NCBI GenBank assembly: GCA_022814615.1
Contig: JAKLNE010000004.1
Span: 930,001 to 994,000, forward strand
Direction of reading: 5' to 3'
From: Waltergamsia citrina
Taxonomy: Eukaryota; Ascomycota; Sordariomycetes; Hypocreales; Bionectriaceae
Length of the DNA stretch: 64,000 nt
Shown here: one piece after another, positions 53,531 to 64,000 of the stretch
Layout: each line of letters opens with the position of its first letter
How positions within the stretch are numbered: position 1 is the first letter of the stretch
The notes under the pieces: generated by a model
The model's input: only the letters and a program-made list of their open reading frames with translations
The model's database searches: none
Told to the model about the DNA's origin: nothing
Translations under genes and position numbers: made by a program

Positions 53531-55270
53531 ATGGCCTCCGTCACCCGGTCCTCTCGACGTGCTGAGGGCCATCATCACTCTACTTCCGCTATGCGCTCCC
53601 GACCGGCCAACTTTAAACACGCCGTGGCTGAGGGAGGAGAAGGAGGAGGAGGAGGAGGCGGCGGAGGAGGCGAAGTCGGACAAGGAGGTCGCACGAAACG
53701 AGCTCTCGACGTACCTAACGATTACGAGCCCGTCAAGTCGAAAAAGGCACGCATCGCTGTGGATTTCTTGTCGCCTCCGCAGACACAGGCGGGTACGAAA
53801 AATCAAAATAAAGCTGGGAATACTACGAGTACTACGAATAAGAGCAAGGCCGCATCTGCGCAGGGCAAGGCAGTGGCGCCGGCGGCGGACGACGCAACAG
53901 CGGCCCCTCGCAAAGGAGGAGGAACAGCAGCGATTACGAATAACACCGAAACTACCACGAGCAAACCGCCGAATAGTGGTGAAACGGATCCGAATTTAAC
54001 AAAGCACCAAGCGAAAGTGATTAATGGCATCAAACATGAGCTGGATCGACTGCAGCCGGAGGGTTCCGTGGGCAAAGAGCCCGGGCGCAAGCTGCGTTCC
54101 CAGGAGGCGACGCGGTTCAAGAGCGAGCTATCAGCATACTTTCCTGACTATGACGAGGTGATTGGGAACGAGCCCAAGGAAGAACGTGAGTCACCATTGC
54201 AACAATTTGTCTTCCAAAAAAACAACAACGAATATAACTTTTTTTTCTGAGTTCATTGGCTAATTGATCTAGATTTACTAAACATTGACACGCCAATTCT
54301 CGTTCAAGATTCTGGCGTCAGGCGTGGTGCGGAGCCTGGGTCCCAGCGCAAAGCGGCAAAGACCAACCACCAACCAACAACAGCCGGCTTTGGCGTGCGA
54401 GGTTACGGCGATGCTCTGTATACGGATGTCGTCGACGCCCAGCGAATTGATTTCAGCTTCCTTGAGACACAATTCAAGAACAAGACCTTGGAAGATCCAC
54501 TGCCGGATTCTTTATTCGAACCAGTGCACAAGCGGGCTGAGCGTTTAGAACGATCCATTCGCAACACCGAGAAGGGGCGAGCACAACATGAGAAGGATCA
54601 GATAATCCGCTTATTAGAGGGCCTTCAGGGTCACGACTGGTTGAGAATTTTGGGCGTGAGCGGCATCACCGAGTCGAGGAAGAAGGGCTTTGAGCCCGCG
54701 AGACAGCATTATATCAAAGGCTGTCAGGCCATTATTGACAAATTCAAGAGCTGGAGCTTAGAGGAGAAGCGGCGGAAGCTGGAGAAGGAGCAAGCGCTGG
54801 CCGAGAAGGCCGAAGATGACGACTCAGAGGCATCAGCAGAGGCTGACGAAGAAGAAGAGGAAGCAGAAGCCGAGGAAGAGACCAGTCAAGGCGCTGACGC
54901 GAGCTCCACGGGCGATACCAGTGAAGCCTCCTCTCCCGCCAAGCAGCTTCGCGAAGAAGCCATGGCAAGATCAAAGCTATCCGCCAAAACGGCCAAAAAG
55001 CCACGAGCTACGGCGCGTCCAGAGGTTTTTCGTCCACCGCCACCTCCACAACCGCCCAAGGAATTCAAATCCTTCTTCTCTAAGCGTTACGAACGCGACA
55101 GTGCAGTCAACCGCACCCGCAGAACAGGGCGTAAGGTTTTAGCATGGGGATTACCAGTCCCCGATTTCCCCGAGGCAGACTTTGATCTGCCGGAGAGCTA
55201 TCGTGACGAGGAGACGATGAGACTACGGGCTCGGAAGAAGCGAAGGGACAGAAGGGGGAGCAGAATGTGA
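53531..55270 (+). CDS. SAS4: SAS complex subunit 4 domain protein
   Basis: Two exons, 53531-54185 and 54273-55270; the intron is 87 nt (GTGAGT...TCTAG); 550 aa. The first 100 residues are low complexity with a run of ten Gly (GGA repeat at about 53630-53690). A helical segment follows (KHQAKVINGIKHELDRL, ATRFKSELSAYFPDYDEV). The SAS4 domain proper is in exon 2, about residues 262-380: YGDALYTDVVDAQRIDFSFLE, DPLPDSLFEPVHKRAERLERS, GHDWLRILGVSG and ARQHYIKGCQAIIDKFKSW. Then an acidic coiled coil (EEEEEAEAEEE) and a basic tail. Sas4 is part of the MYST-type histone acetyltransferase complex with Sas2 in yeast. Confidence 0.88.
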
Positions 55271-56189
55271 TGATGTTCCGAGTACTTACTTTTCTTTTCT
55301 CCACACCGCTTCACTGCGAAATCATCGCTTGTACTTTATTCCGCAAATGAGAGAATTGGGCATGGATGCTACGGTATAATGGATTACAAGGCATGGCGTA
55401 CGGGGTTACTTGCTTGTTACACACTTTAGGGAGGGGAGCTTGATAAAGAGTCAACAGTTGTATTGGTCATTGTACTTCTTAAGAACAGCCTAGGTTGGTG
55501 TGGTTGTGCGTATTTTATACATGTTTGACGGGAAGAGCATGGAGACTTGTGGACAGACAGAAAAAAAAAAATGCATCTTCATTATGAAATCCTGTAAACG
55601 TCAAATGTTGGTTCCATAGCTCGACCGAGTTCCTTCAAATACTCGTAGAATGAGTGAGGGAGGATGGATCACCTGGAGTGGTGTAATTAGAGCCTCGAAA
55701 GTGGCCCGTGCGCAACTTTTATGCATGCACACTCCGCTGCACGCGCAGCGACCTCTGGAGCTCTTTTGTTGGAAGATTCACCAACTTCACGACCTTACGA
55801 CGCCTTTGCCACGGCTCATATATCGGGTCTCTCCTTGCCGCAAACCCTCAGGAGAGTCACTTTCATTCTTAGCCTTGCGTTGGGATACCCTCCAATCTGC
55901 GCCTTAGGGTGGACGACTCATCGCGAAGCCGTAGCCCCAGCGACGCCCCGAACCGACGATTATGCGCACGCGATTCTCGGCTTGAAGCCCCAAAACCTTG
56001 ATGCGCGCTGGAGGCTGGCCAGTACGGTGCTGCTCGATGCGTGTGTTCTTGTGATCAAAGCTTGACGGAGCGACCAAGGTGGTCTTGCGCATTCACATCT
56101 CCATCTTGCCATCTCCCAAACGACAAACGGCCGACTGACCGGCTTCATCTTCGTCAACCTCGTCGAATGGACATGCGATCTGCGCCAAC
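55271..56189. other. Intergenic region
   Basis: 919 bp between SAS4 and TAF2. An A12 run at about 55560. No gene seen. Confidence 0.5.
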
Positions 56190-59100
56190 ATGTCTGAAGA
56201 TCATCTGGCGGAGCGACATTCGCTCATCGATGGACACAATGATCTCCCACCGATAGAAGACCAGCCAACTCAGGAATACTTCATCATCAAGCAGGAGGTC
56301 ACTCTCGACGTGAACTTCCACGACAAGCGAATCGATGGCACGACGGACATTTATCTCGTCGTATTTAACGAAAAGCTCGACGAGGTGAAACTAGACGCCG
56401 CGCAGTGCGACATCGACACAAAACACATCACCGTCACCGACCTCCGCGAAGCCCATGGCGAGATTATCGAAGGTCAAAAGCGCAAGGTAGCCGCCGAATA
56501 TCACGACCCATACAAGTTGCTCGACCCCCCCAAAGCGTATAATTGGACAGCTGAGCATCATGATCTGCGCCGCATTCATGCGCGCTCGCTGTTCCATAGC
56601 CGCAAGACGGACGTGCCCGCCGAGAATAGGGAAGTCGAAGGTTGCACGCCCGCGTACGGATCGCTGAAAGTAAATCTACGAGGGAAAGGGGATCAGGACC
56701 GGCCGAGGGTCATTATTCGGAAATCACAGTCGAATTTGGAGTCACCAGCGACTACGGGCCGCAAGCAGTATAAGATCTCAGTACCTTTCACGACCACGAA
56801 TCCACGAGATGGATTGCATTTCGTGGGTGTGGAAGCTCTGGATCATCGCTATCCGCATATGTATACGCGACATTCTGTCCAGCCAGGGACGGCGTCGTGC
56901 ATCTTCCCTTGCATAGATGACCATGGTGCAAGATGCGACTGGAAGATCTTCATCAAATTCCCCAAGACGCTTGGGGATGCCTTGCAGAAGCCGTTGGCAT
57001 CTCACGCTAATGGACATGCGGGCACACACCCCGACAAGATGCCGGTAGACGGCTCAGACCGGGGGATCGACCTGGCGGAGGAAGACAAGCTGAGAGAAAT
57101 GACGGTCATTTGCTCAGGGTTCTTGGTTGAAGAGGTTACAGATCCCAAGGACGACCGCAAAAAGATCATGACTTTTGAGCCGGAGAAGAAGACGTCAGTT
57201 CAGAAGTTAGGATTTGCTGTTGGACCATTTGAGCACGTTGACCTATCATCGGAACATCGATCTGAGGAGGACGAGATCAAGCTTGGCGTCAGTGCTCTGC
57301 GAGTACACGCATACTGTCTTCCACGCCGAGCCGAGTGGGTTCGAAATACTTGTGTTGCCCTCACAGCGGCCGCTGATTACTTCAGCTTGACATTCGCCAA
57401 ATACCCCTTTTCCAACTTCAAGATGTGTTTTCTGGAGGACATGGTCGAAGAGACGTTACCACTTCACTCGATCGCCTTTATCAGCAGCCGACTTCTCTTC
57501 CCAGAGGATATATTTGAGACCGAAGTTGATGTGACGAGGAAGATCGTGTTCACTATGGCCTACCAGTGGTTGGGTATCAACCTCATTCCCAACACTCGGA
57601 ATGACCTTTGGTTAGTGATCGGCATAGCGCACTACATGACTGATCTTTTCATGAAGCGTATATGCGGCAACAATGAGCACCGATTCAGAATGAAGGCGAA
57701 CTCGGATCATCTGGTCGAAGTCGACGTGGACCGTCCATCACTGTGGGACTTGGGGCCGAAACTTCACTTGGGGGACTTTGAGATGGACTTTATGCATCTC
57801 AAGGCGCCCATTGTCTTTTTCATTCTTGACAAACGTTTATCCAAAGTTTCTGGTGGCCACGGTCTTACCCGCATTCTGGCAAAGTTTCTCACAAAGGTTC
57901 AGATTGAGAGTGGAGACAATTCTACTATCCTCAAGACGGAAGATTTCAAGGTCAGGTGTGAGAAGGCGGCTCGCTATCGACTTGAAGCTTTCTGGAACCA
58001 GTGGGTGTATGGTGCAGGATGTCCTCGTTTTGACGTCAAGGCCAAGTTCAATAAGAAGCGCTTGTGCGTCGAGTTGACCCTTAACCAGGTTCAACTGCAG
58101 ACTGCAAAGAAGCCTGAGCTCGAAAAAGATGATTTCCTGCGTTTGGTCAAAGAGCGCCGAGCAGATATGCCTGTTGGGGACATACAACCACTCTTTACAG
58201 GACCTATGACCATCCGTATTCATGAAGCCGATGGTACTCCCTACGAACATATCTTAGAAATTCGAGAGGACGCCACTCGCTCTACTAAGTTCGAGATCCC
58301 CTACAATACCAAGTACAAGAGACTCAAGCGCACTCGGCGTATGAAAGAGAAACACACTGGATCGGCCAACATGGACAACCCGGCTGAAGGAGCCGAAGAA
58401 GGCGCTCTTCTCTACTGCCTTGGCGATGTTCTACAATCTCCTGAGGATCAGAAGCAGTGGGAACTCATAGATTGGGATCCTGAAACGGAGCGCAAGATGG
58501 ACCAGGAGTCTTATGAGTGGATTCGCGTTGATGCGGATTTCGAGTGGGCTGCGTCTATGAAACACACGCTCGAACCGTACATGTACGTTTCCCAGCTTCA
58601 ACAGGATAGGGATGTTGTGGCACAGCAGGATGCCATGTTGTATCTTTCACATGGGCCGCTCCATCCCATTGCTTCTGGGTTCTTGGTCAGGACCCTGGTC
58701 GACAGGCGATACTTCCACGGTGTCCGGACCATGGCAGCGGAGGCCTTGCCGAGACAGGCAAACATCAAAGATCTTCCAATGCTGGGTCTCCGGCAGCTTA
58801 TGATGGCATATCGGGAAATGTTCTGCTTTGAGAATACCAGCCAGCCGCAACCAAACGACTTCTCCAACAAGCAGCAGTACAAGGTTCGCTGTGCTATCAT
58901 CAAAGCTATCGCTAGCGTCAGAGACCATACCCATCGCTGTCCCCTTGAAGCACGGCAGTTTATACTGGACCAACTGTTACTGAACAACAATGAAGACAAT
59001 CCCTATTCAGATCATCACTGGATTGTACTTCTTGTGGAAGCTGTGGCTACATCACTGATTCCTTCAAAGAAGGACGACTGGTTTGAGCGCCAACGCAAGG

Positions 59101-60671
59101 TTCACAATGAGGAGGAGAGCCAGTTCCTCGAGCAGGCCTTGGAACAAATTGAGCGTGTCCTTCGAAGAGACGAGTGGACAAATTCTTACCAGAACATCTG
59201 GACCATTGCAGGGCTGGACGCGAAGCAGCGGCTCATGAAAGCAGAGGTTATCCCGAAAAGCTACGCCGACTTTGGTCAATACCTTCTCGACGGCACTGCC
59301 AATGCTATCCGCATTAAATGTTTCGAGGCGCTTATAGATCTTGGAGCTATGACGGACCCGACTGTGTTTAGCTTCCTCATCTACGTTCTTACCACCGATC
59401 GTTCACCATGGGTTCGCCACAAGCTCATCCATGCCACCGCTAGAGGCCTCGCAGCGATTGCTTTTGGAGAGCATACAAAGGTTGAGAAAGACGACAAGCC
59501 TGCCGAGGAGGACGAGGATCCGCTCCTTGTGGTCCAAGATAGTGAGAAGGAGATCGAGGCGCGCAAGGAAATGTTTGCCCGGAGAGAGAACCTCGATGCG
59601 GCTCTGAAGGCTTTGAGAAAGGAGATGGAGGAAACATATGCGGCAGACGAGCGACACTACACTACGGCCATGCGTAAGGCGCTGGACAACAAAGGGCTTG
59701 GCCTGACAGATGTCGAGAGTCTTCTTGATATTGCGGCGATGATGTTTGACGAGGCCCGAGACTTCACCCTGACATTGAACTATCCGAAGGCGCACAAGGT
59801 GACCAGGGAAACCCCGCAGTTGGCCAACCGAGTAAGTCTGAACCATGCATCGTGTGTAAAGTTATCGCTAACTAGTGAATAGTTGATGATGAAGTTCAAG
59901 TCTTATTACAGGACGAAGCCGAAGGAGCCATTAGAGCCTCCAGCTCCCCCCGCAGTCGAGCCCAAGAAGCCCCCTCCTCCGCACCCACTGCCCAGAGCAC
60001 CTTCTATCAAGATCAACACCAAGGGGGCTGGCACACCTCGTCCATCCATCTCCGCCCCTTCGGAAGGCCAAAGCATCAATGCTACGCCTGTAGCCCGCAA
60101 ACCGAGCGTTAGCTTGCCTAAATCTGCCAACGCTGCAGATACTCCACAGTCGTCCGCTAAGCGACCGCGTCCAGACAGTGAAGAGCGTGGATCAGTCGCC
60201 AAGCGGCCCAAGACAGAGACACCATCGCGGCCAAATGGTAATGGTGGGCGAAAGACCAAGATTGTTAAACTAAAAACTGGCAACCCGAAGCGTTTGGCTC
60301 TTGTCTTGGGTCAGACTCCGCCGTCTCCAAGCTCCGGAGCTAGGAGATCTTTGCCCGGCGCCCCGCCGGCACCTAAGATTGAGCCTTCCCCTGAGGCTGA
60401 CAGCGGAATCAAGGATAGCATTGTTGCGAAGCCGGTGAGGAAGCCTCTTCCCTCAGGGGATGCTGTGAGAAAGCCCCTGCCTACTGGAGGCTCATCGATG
60501 TCCCCACCGCCGCCGCCACCTAAGTTGGCAGTTAATACGAGTACCTCAAGCGGTGCGGGACAAGCTGGTAGTCCTCCGCCGGGAACACCAGGGAGCGCGA
60601 CTGGACGGCCAAAGATCAAGATTGTGCGCAAATCACAGTCTGGGCTGTCACAATCGCCACCAGCCCCTTAA
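56190..60671 (+). CDS. TAF2: TFIID subunit TAF2
   Basis: Two exons, 56190-59831 and 59883-60671; the intron is 51 nt (GTAAGT, GCTAAC, AATAG), phase 0; 1476 aa (yeast 1407). It opens with EYFIIKQEVTLDVNFHDKRIDGTTDI, a domain shared with M1 aminopeptidases. FVGVEALDHRYPHMYTRHS and CIFPCIDDHGARCDWKIFI mark the next lobe. The peptidase-like core AYQWLGINLIPNTRNDLWLVIGIAHYMTDLFMKR lacks the HExxH zinc motif, as in all TAF2, so it is not an enzyme. HEAT-like helices fill the middle, and the C-terminal exon is a Pro/Lys-rich, disordered tail (PPPPHPLP, PPPPPPK). TAF2 binds initiator DNA within TFIID. Confidence 0.96.
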
Positions 60672-62025
60672 GGGGTCAAAATGATCTGTTGGAAAAGGAG
60701 AGGAGACAAAAAAGGCCAACAATAATACGAGAACGAGAGGGAGGGAAAGCTACGATTGTCACACATCCCCACTGTGATGACGATGACGGAAGATCCAGAC
60801 TGGGTGTGCATTGCATTTGGCGTTAGGGAGGTTCAGAACCAAAATTACTTCTCTAAAAGGATACTCAGACTTGGCGTTTGTTCTACTACCCCTTTCATCT
60901 TTCTTTCTTTTCTTTCTTTTTCTGCTTCTTCATGTTTTGAAAAGTGGCCAATAGGGGTCCTTTGTTGTACGAATTGGGCTGTGTTGTAGACTGCGAGGCT
61001 GGTGACTATTGGGAGCTAGCAATTATAAATATGATTTGTCACTGATGCTCTGGACTGTACGAGTTGGTAAAAGTATCAAAGCCTTGTACTAATGTAAGCA
61101 CTGCTTTGGGTCGAACAGCGGCCATTCACAGTACGGTGACACAGGTGCTGCAATGGCAACCATGACAGGTCATGAGAGAGTATAAGTAAGTATAAGTGAA
61201 ATATGAAAAGAATAGCCTTGCTGCGTGAGCACTACGACCAGTGGCGGCGAATGAAGCTGGCTAGTTGCTGCCCCTTTTTTCTTACCTATGTCCTGCACCA
61301 AATTTACCGGCATCGTCTAGTTTGAATTGAAGCTGTCGTATCCAGCCAGTTCTTTTCTCGCTGAGACCCCCGGGCCATTAACGTCACGGTCACGGTATCA
61401 CCGGGTCATTCCCACGGCTCCACATTTTCCAAAATAGGCAGAGCGGCTAGCGTCGCGACGTAAGACCAGCAGAATTGCCGAGATAGGAACATACCTAGCC
61501 AACCCATTCCTTATCACCACGTGATTTGTGGAATCCTCCGCGCCGCGCCCAGCTCATGCGATTCCCGGTCAGATCTCGTCACGCCCAGCAGCCAGCCAGC
61601 CAGTTTCCCCCAGAAAGAGAGAGGGAAGCTTTCGCAACTTTGCAACAATTCCCCTACCCAAGACCATCTGATCGACGGGGTTCCGCATCGCCGACTTTTT
61701 TTGGTCGCTTGACATTATCTTCTCACTTTTTTTTTATTGAAGCGGATTCTTGTTCTTCATGTAGCCAATCTCTTTGGCTCATGTACCTGTACGTTCGATC
61801 TCGCTTTTTGCTTTTCGAGACCCTTTTTCCCTTTCTTGTCGCAGGTCCTGATGGCATCATGTCCTTCTCCTGAGCTCCCGCGCCGCACAGCCAAGACAGT
61901 GGAGGAAAACAACCTCTCCCCGTCATTAAAGAGTTAGGAGCGGATGAGATTTTCCCATTGCCACTCTTTTCAAGCCTTTCTTGAGCTTCTCTCGCTAACC
62001 AGCCACCCCCCACGCACAGGTTAGC
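60672..62025. promoter_or_regulatory. Intergenic region and SIN3 leader
   Basis: 1.35 kb. TAF2 3' UTR to about 61100. Then a GC-rich part with AACGTCACGGTCACGGTATCACC at about 61380-61402 (a CRE-like ACGTCA core). SIN3 leader from about 61600, with a T9 run at 61728. CACAG just before the start codon could be the acceptor of a leader intron. No gene. Confidence 0.5.
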
Positions 62026-64000
62026 ATGAACAGCCAACACCCCCATGGCGGCAGCGGCGGCGCGCCGTACGATCGGGATCGCGAAATGGAAGAGCAGCGG
62101 CACCGCGCCATCCAACAGCACGAGGAGATGGCCCGCCGCGACCAGCACGAGCGGGAGAGAGAGCGAGACCGCGACCGCGATCGGGAACAGCGCGACTCCA
62201 ACGAGCGCTACCAGTCGACACCCCATCAGCACAGCAGTGCCGGCTCGATCCCTATCCACCAGCCCGTTGCCTCTAGAGGAGCCAATCCGATACACAGCCC
62301 TGGCGGCATTCTGAGCAATTATAATGGCAATGCGCAAAATGCCCCCTTGGGTGGTGGAGGAGCTGGTGGTAGTAGCGGCGCTGGTGGTGCTCCTCATGGT
62401 GGTTATAGTGGTCCTATGCAGCAGTCGGAGCAGCATGGTCGTCAAGGTCAGCCTGGAAGCCAAGGGAATGCAGGGTCGCAGCATCAGATGTTTGCGCCTA
62501 TCTCACATGGTCAGAACCCACCGAGCGGCTCTCAAGCCAATACGGGACCAAGCGCGGCGGCGGCGGCTGTCTTTGGCGGACCGCTTCCACAGCAACAACA
62601 ATCTCAGCAGCATCAAGAAGGCCGTGGCGGGCAGCAGGGAGGTGGTGCTTTCCGCGGGGTGACTCCCGGAGGTCATCAGCCTCAGGCTCCTGCGCCTCCT
62701 GGTGGTGGTGCGATGAATCAGGGCCAGCAGCCCATTCTCAATGTGAGTAATGTCATTCTCCTTTCTTTCCTATGGTCTGGTGTGCGGAGGCAAGTCTTGA
62801 GGGCGGTCGAGCTACCCTGGTGGCTGTCACTGTTGGCAGGCCGTCATGATTCACAATCTGAGCTGTGTATTGTGATCCGGCTGAGCTCGAGGTGAATGGC
62901 CACCCTCGTGCTCACCTTGCACCATTCCTACCTCACCTTGACTTCTGTTTTCTCGCTTCCCGATATCGCCGTCAAGGTTCGCATTTTCACGAGATCTGCC
63001 GCGGCTGTTACGATCTTGGGTTTGCAGCCAACAGTGTCCTCTACTCAACATCATGGCTTTGGACGCTGATGAGGATGGGCTGTTTCGGCCTGTGCCCGCT
63101 AAACCCATTAACGCTCGACCTGTCGATGGGTTTGGACAGGGAAGCGAGAAACTTCTTTGCACCTGCGGCGATGGCATCAGCCCTTGGTGTCACTATCATA
63201 TCTACCTCGTACCTCCTTTCTTGCTCGATATGGTTTTCAGTATGGTATGAAGAAAAGCTAACCTCTGTTCATAGGATGCTTTGACATATCTGGACCAAGT
63301 CAAGGTCCAATTCCACGATCAACCCGATGTCTATAACCGATTTCTCGATATAATGAAGGATTTCAAGAGTCAATCGTACGTGGGGATTCTTATCCTGCGA
63401 GTGGCCCAAAGCTAACAAGAGGTTAGAATCGATACTCCCGGTGTTATCAACAGGGTGTCTGAACTTTTCGCTGGACATCCTAACTTGATCCAGGGATTTA
63501 ACACATTCCTGCCTCCCGGATACAGGATAGAGTGCGGCGCTGGCAACGACCCGAATACGATCAGGGTTACAACGCCCATGGGGACTACCATGCAGCAGAT
63601 TGCTGGACGTGGCAGTCAGCCTGAACCTGTGACTTCCTCAGCTCCTGCTGGGCAGTCCTTGTTCCAAGAGCGCGGAGGAGCTCAGTGGCAGCGACCTCAG
63701 CGAAGCATAGAAAGTCCCGAGGCTACCTTTAGCACTCCTGCGCAGAATGGCTCGAATCTGCTGGCTGTAGCTCAAGGCAGCGCCTACGATAGCCCTGCTC
63801 AGCAGCGCAATGCGTCTCAGGCTCCCATGCCGGGCAATACAGGAGGCCAGCCAAACGCGCGTAATGCCCAGACGCCCACTCCATCAGGACAGGGTGCAGT
63901 CAACGGGAACGCTGCTGCAGGCGGAGGGATTATGAGCGCCAAGGGGCCGGTGGAGTTCAACCATGCGATTTCGTATGTGAATAAGATCAAGGTAAGTACA
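62026..64000 (+). CDS. SIN3: Transcriptional corepressor Sin3, N-terminal part (partial at window edge)
   Basis: Exons 62026-62742, 63275-63375 and 63427-63991; the next donor (GTAAGT at 63992) starts an intron that leaves the window. That gives 461 residues. The first 239 are low complexity, rich in Gln, Gly and His with an RERERDRDRDRE run. The first paired amphipathic helix follows: DALTYLDQVKVQFHDQPDVYNRFLDIMKDFKSQS, joined in phase to IDTPGVINRVSELFAGHPNLIQGFNTFLPPGY. The last exon ends with PVEFNHAISYVNKIK, the opening of PAH2. Sin3 is the scaffold of histone deacetylase complexes with Rpd3. The intron between exons 1 and 2 is 532 nt, about seven times the local norm. Confidence 0.95.

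Noticed and set aside
53256..53999. 247-aa ORF overlapping the SAS4 start
   Set aside because: Its second half is the out-of-frame image of the SAS4 Gly-rich tract and its first half is low complexity. At most an upstream ORF.
61723..62484. 253-aa minus-strand ORF over the SIN3 leader and first exon
   Set aside because: Antisense image of the low-complexity SIN3 N-terminus.

Overview
The window is nuclear DNA of a filamentous ascomycete (Pezizomycotina, most likely a sordariomycete). The evidence is gene density (about one gene per 2.4 kb), many 53-90 nt introns with GTAAGT-like donors, CTAAC-like branch sites and YAG acceptors, and proteins typical of such fungi: TRAX, Swc3, Sas4, Ypt35, Rtc5, DUF7707. 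It looks like ordinary euchromatic core genome. I see no transposon, CRISPR array, rRNA or convincing tRNA, and no biosynthetic gene cluster. Exon structures were worked out by hand from splice signals, reading phase and remembered family motifs; no search was run.

Layout. 1-181: 3' end of the SmF gene. 2.5-9.3 kb: F-box protein, GPI mannosyltransferase Gpi14, TRAX nuclease subunit (divergent from Gpi14) and an orphan protein. 9.9-16.9 kb: an alpha/beta-hydrolase-like protein whose nucleophile elbow lacks serine, an Ada-type zinc/AraC alkylation sensor of bacterial type, a secreted Ala/Asp-rich repeat protein and a small membrane protein. 17.4-23.6 kb: a membrane-anchored ZZ/EF-hand protein, divergent Rcf1, and Rtc5. 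24.3-26.8 kb: two secreted proteins of unknown function, head to head. 27.5-36.5 kb: Swc3, an ABHD12-like hydrolase, N-myristoyltransferase and a second alpha/beta hydrolase. 37.3-45.7 kb, all on the minus strand: Swp1, arylamine N-acetyltransferase, glutaminyl cyclase-like M28 protein, CDP-alcohol phosphotransferase and a DUF7707 GPI-anchored-type protein. 45.7-48.7 kb: 3 kb with no recognisable gene. 48.7-64 kb, all on the plus strand: Ypt35 (PX domain), an IQ-motif protein, Sas4, TAF2 and the 5' part of Sin3.

Themes. Several genes serve the ER and secretory pathway (Gpi14, Swp1, Ept1, the glutaminyl cyclase-like protein). Others serve chromatin and transcription (Swc3, Sas4, TAF2, Sin3). 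These are scattered housekeeping genes and I see no sign of a co-transferred system. The most unusual items are the Ada-type sensor, the hydrolase with a Gly in place of the catalytic Ser, the secreted Ala/Asp-repeat protein, the head-to-head pair of secreted orphans, several microexons (8, 11, 16 and 18 nt), three stop-free introns of 3n length, and recurring TACTAAGG/CTAGTA motifs between genes.
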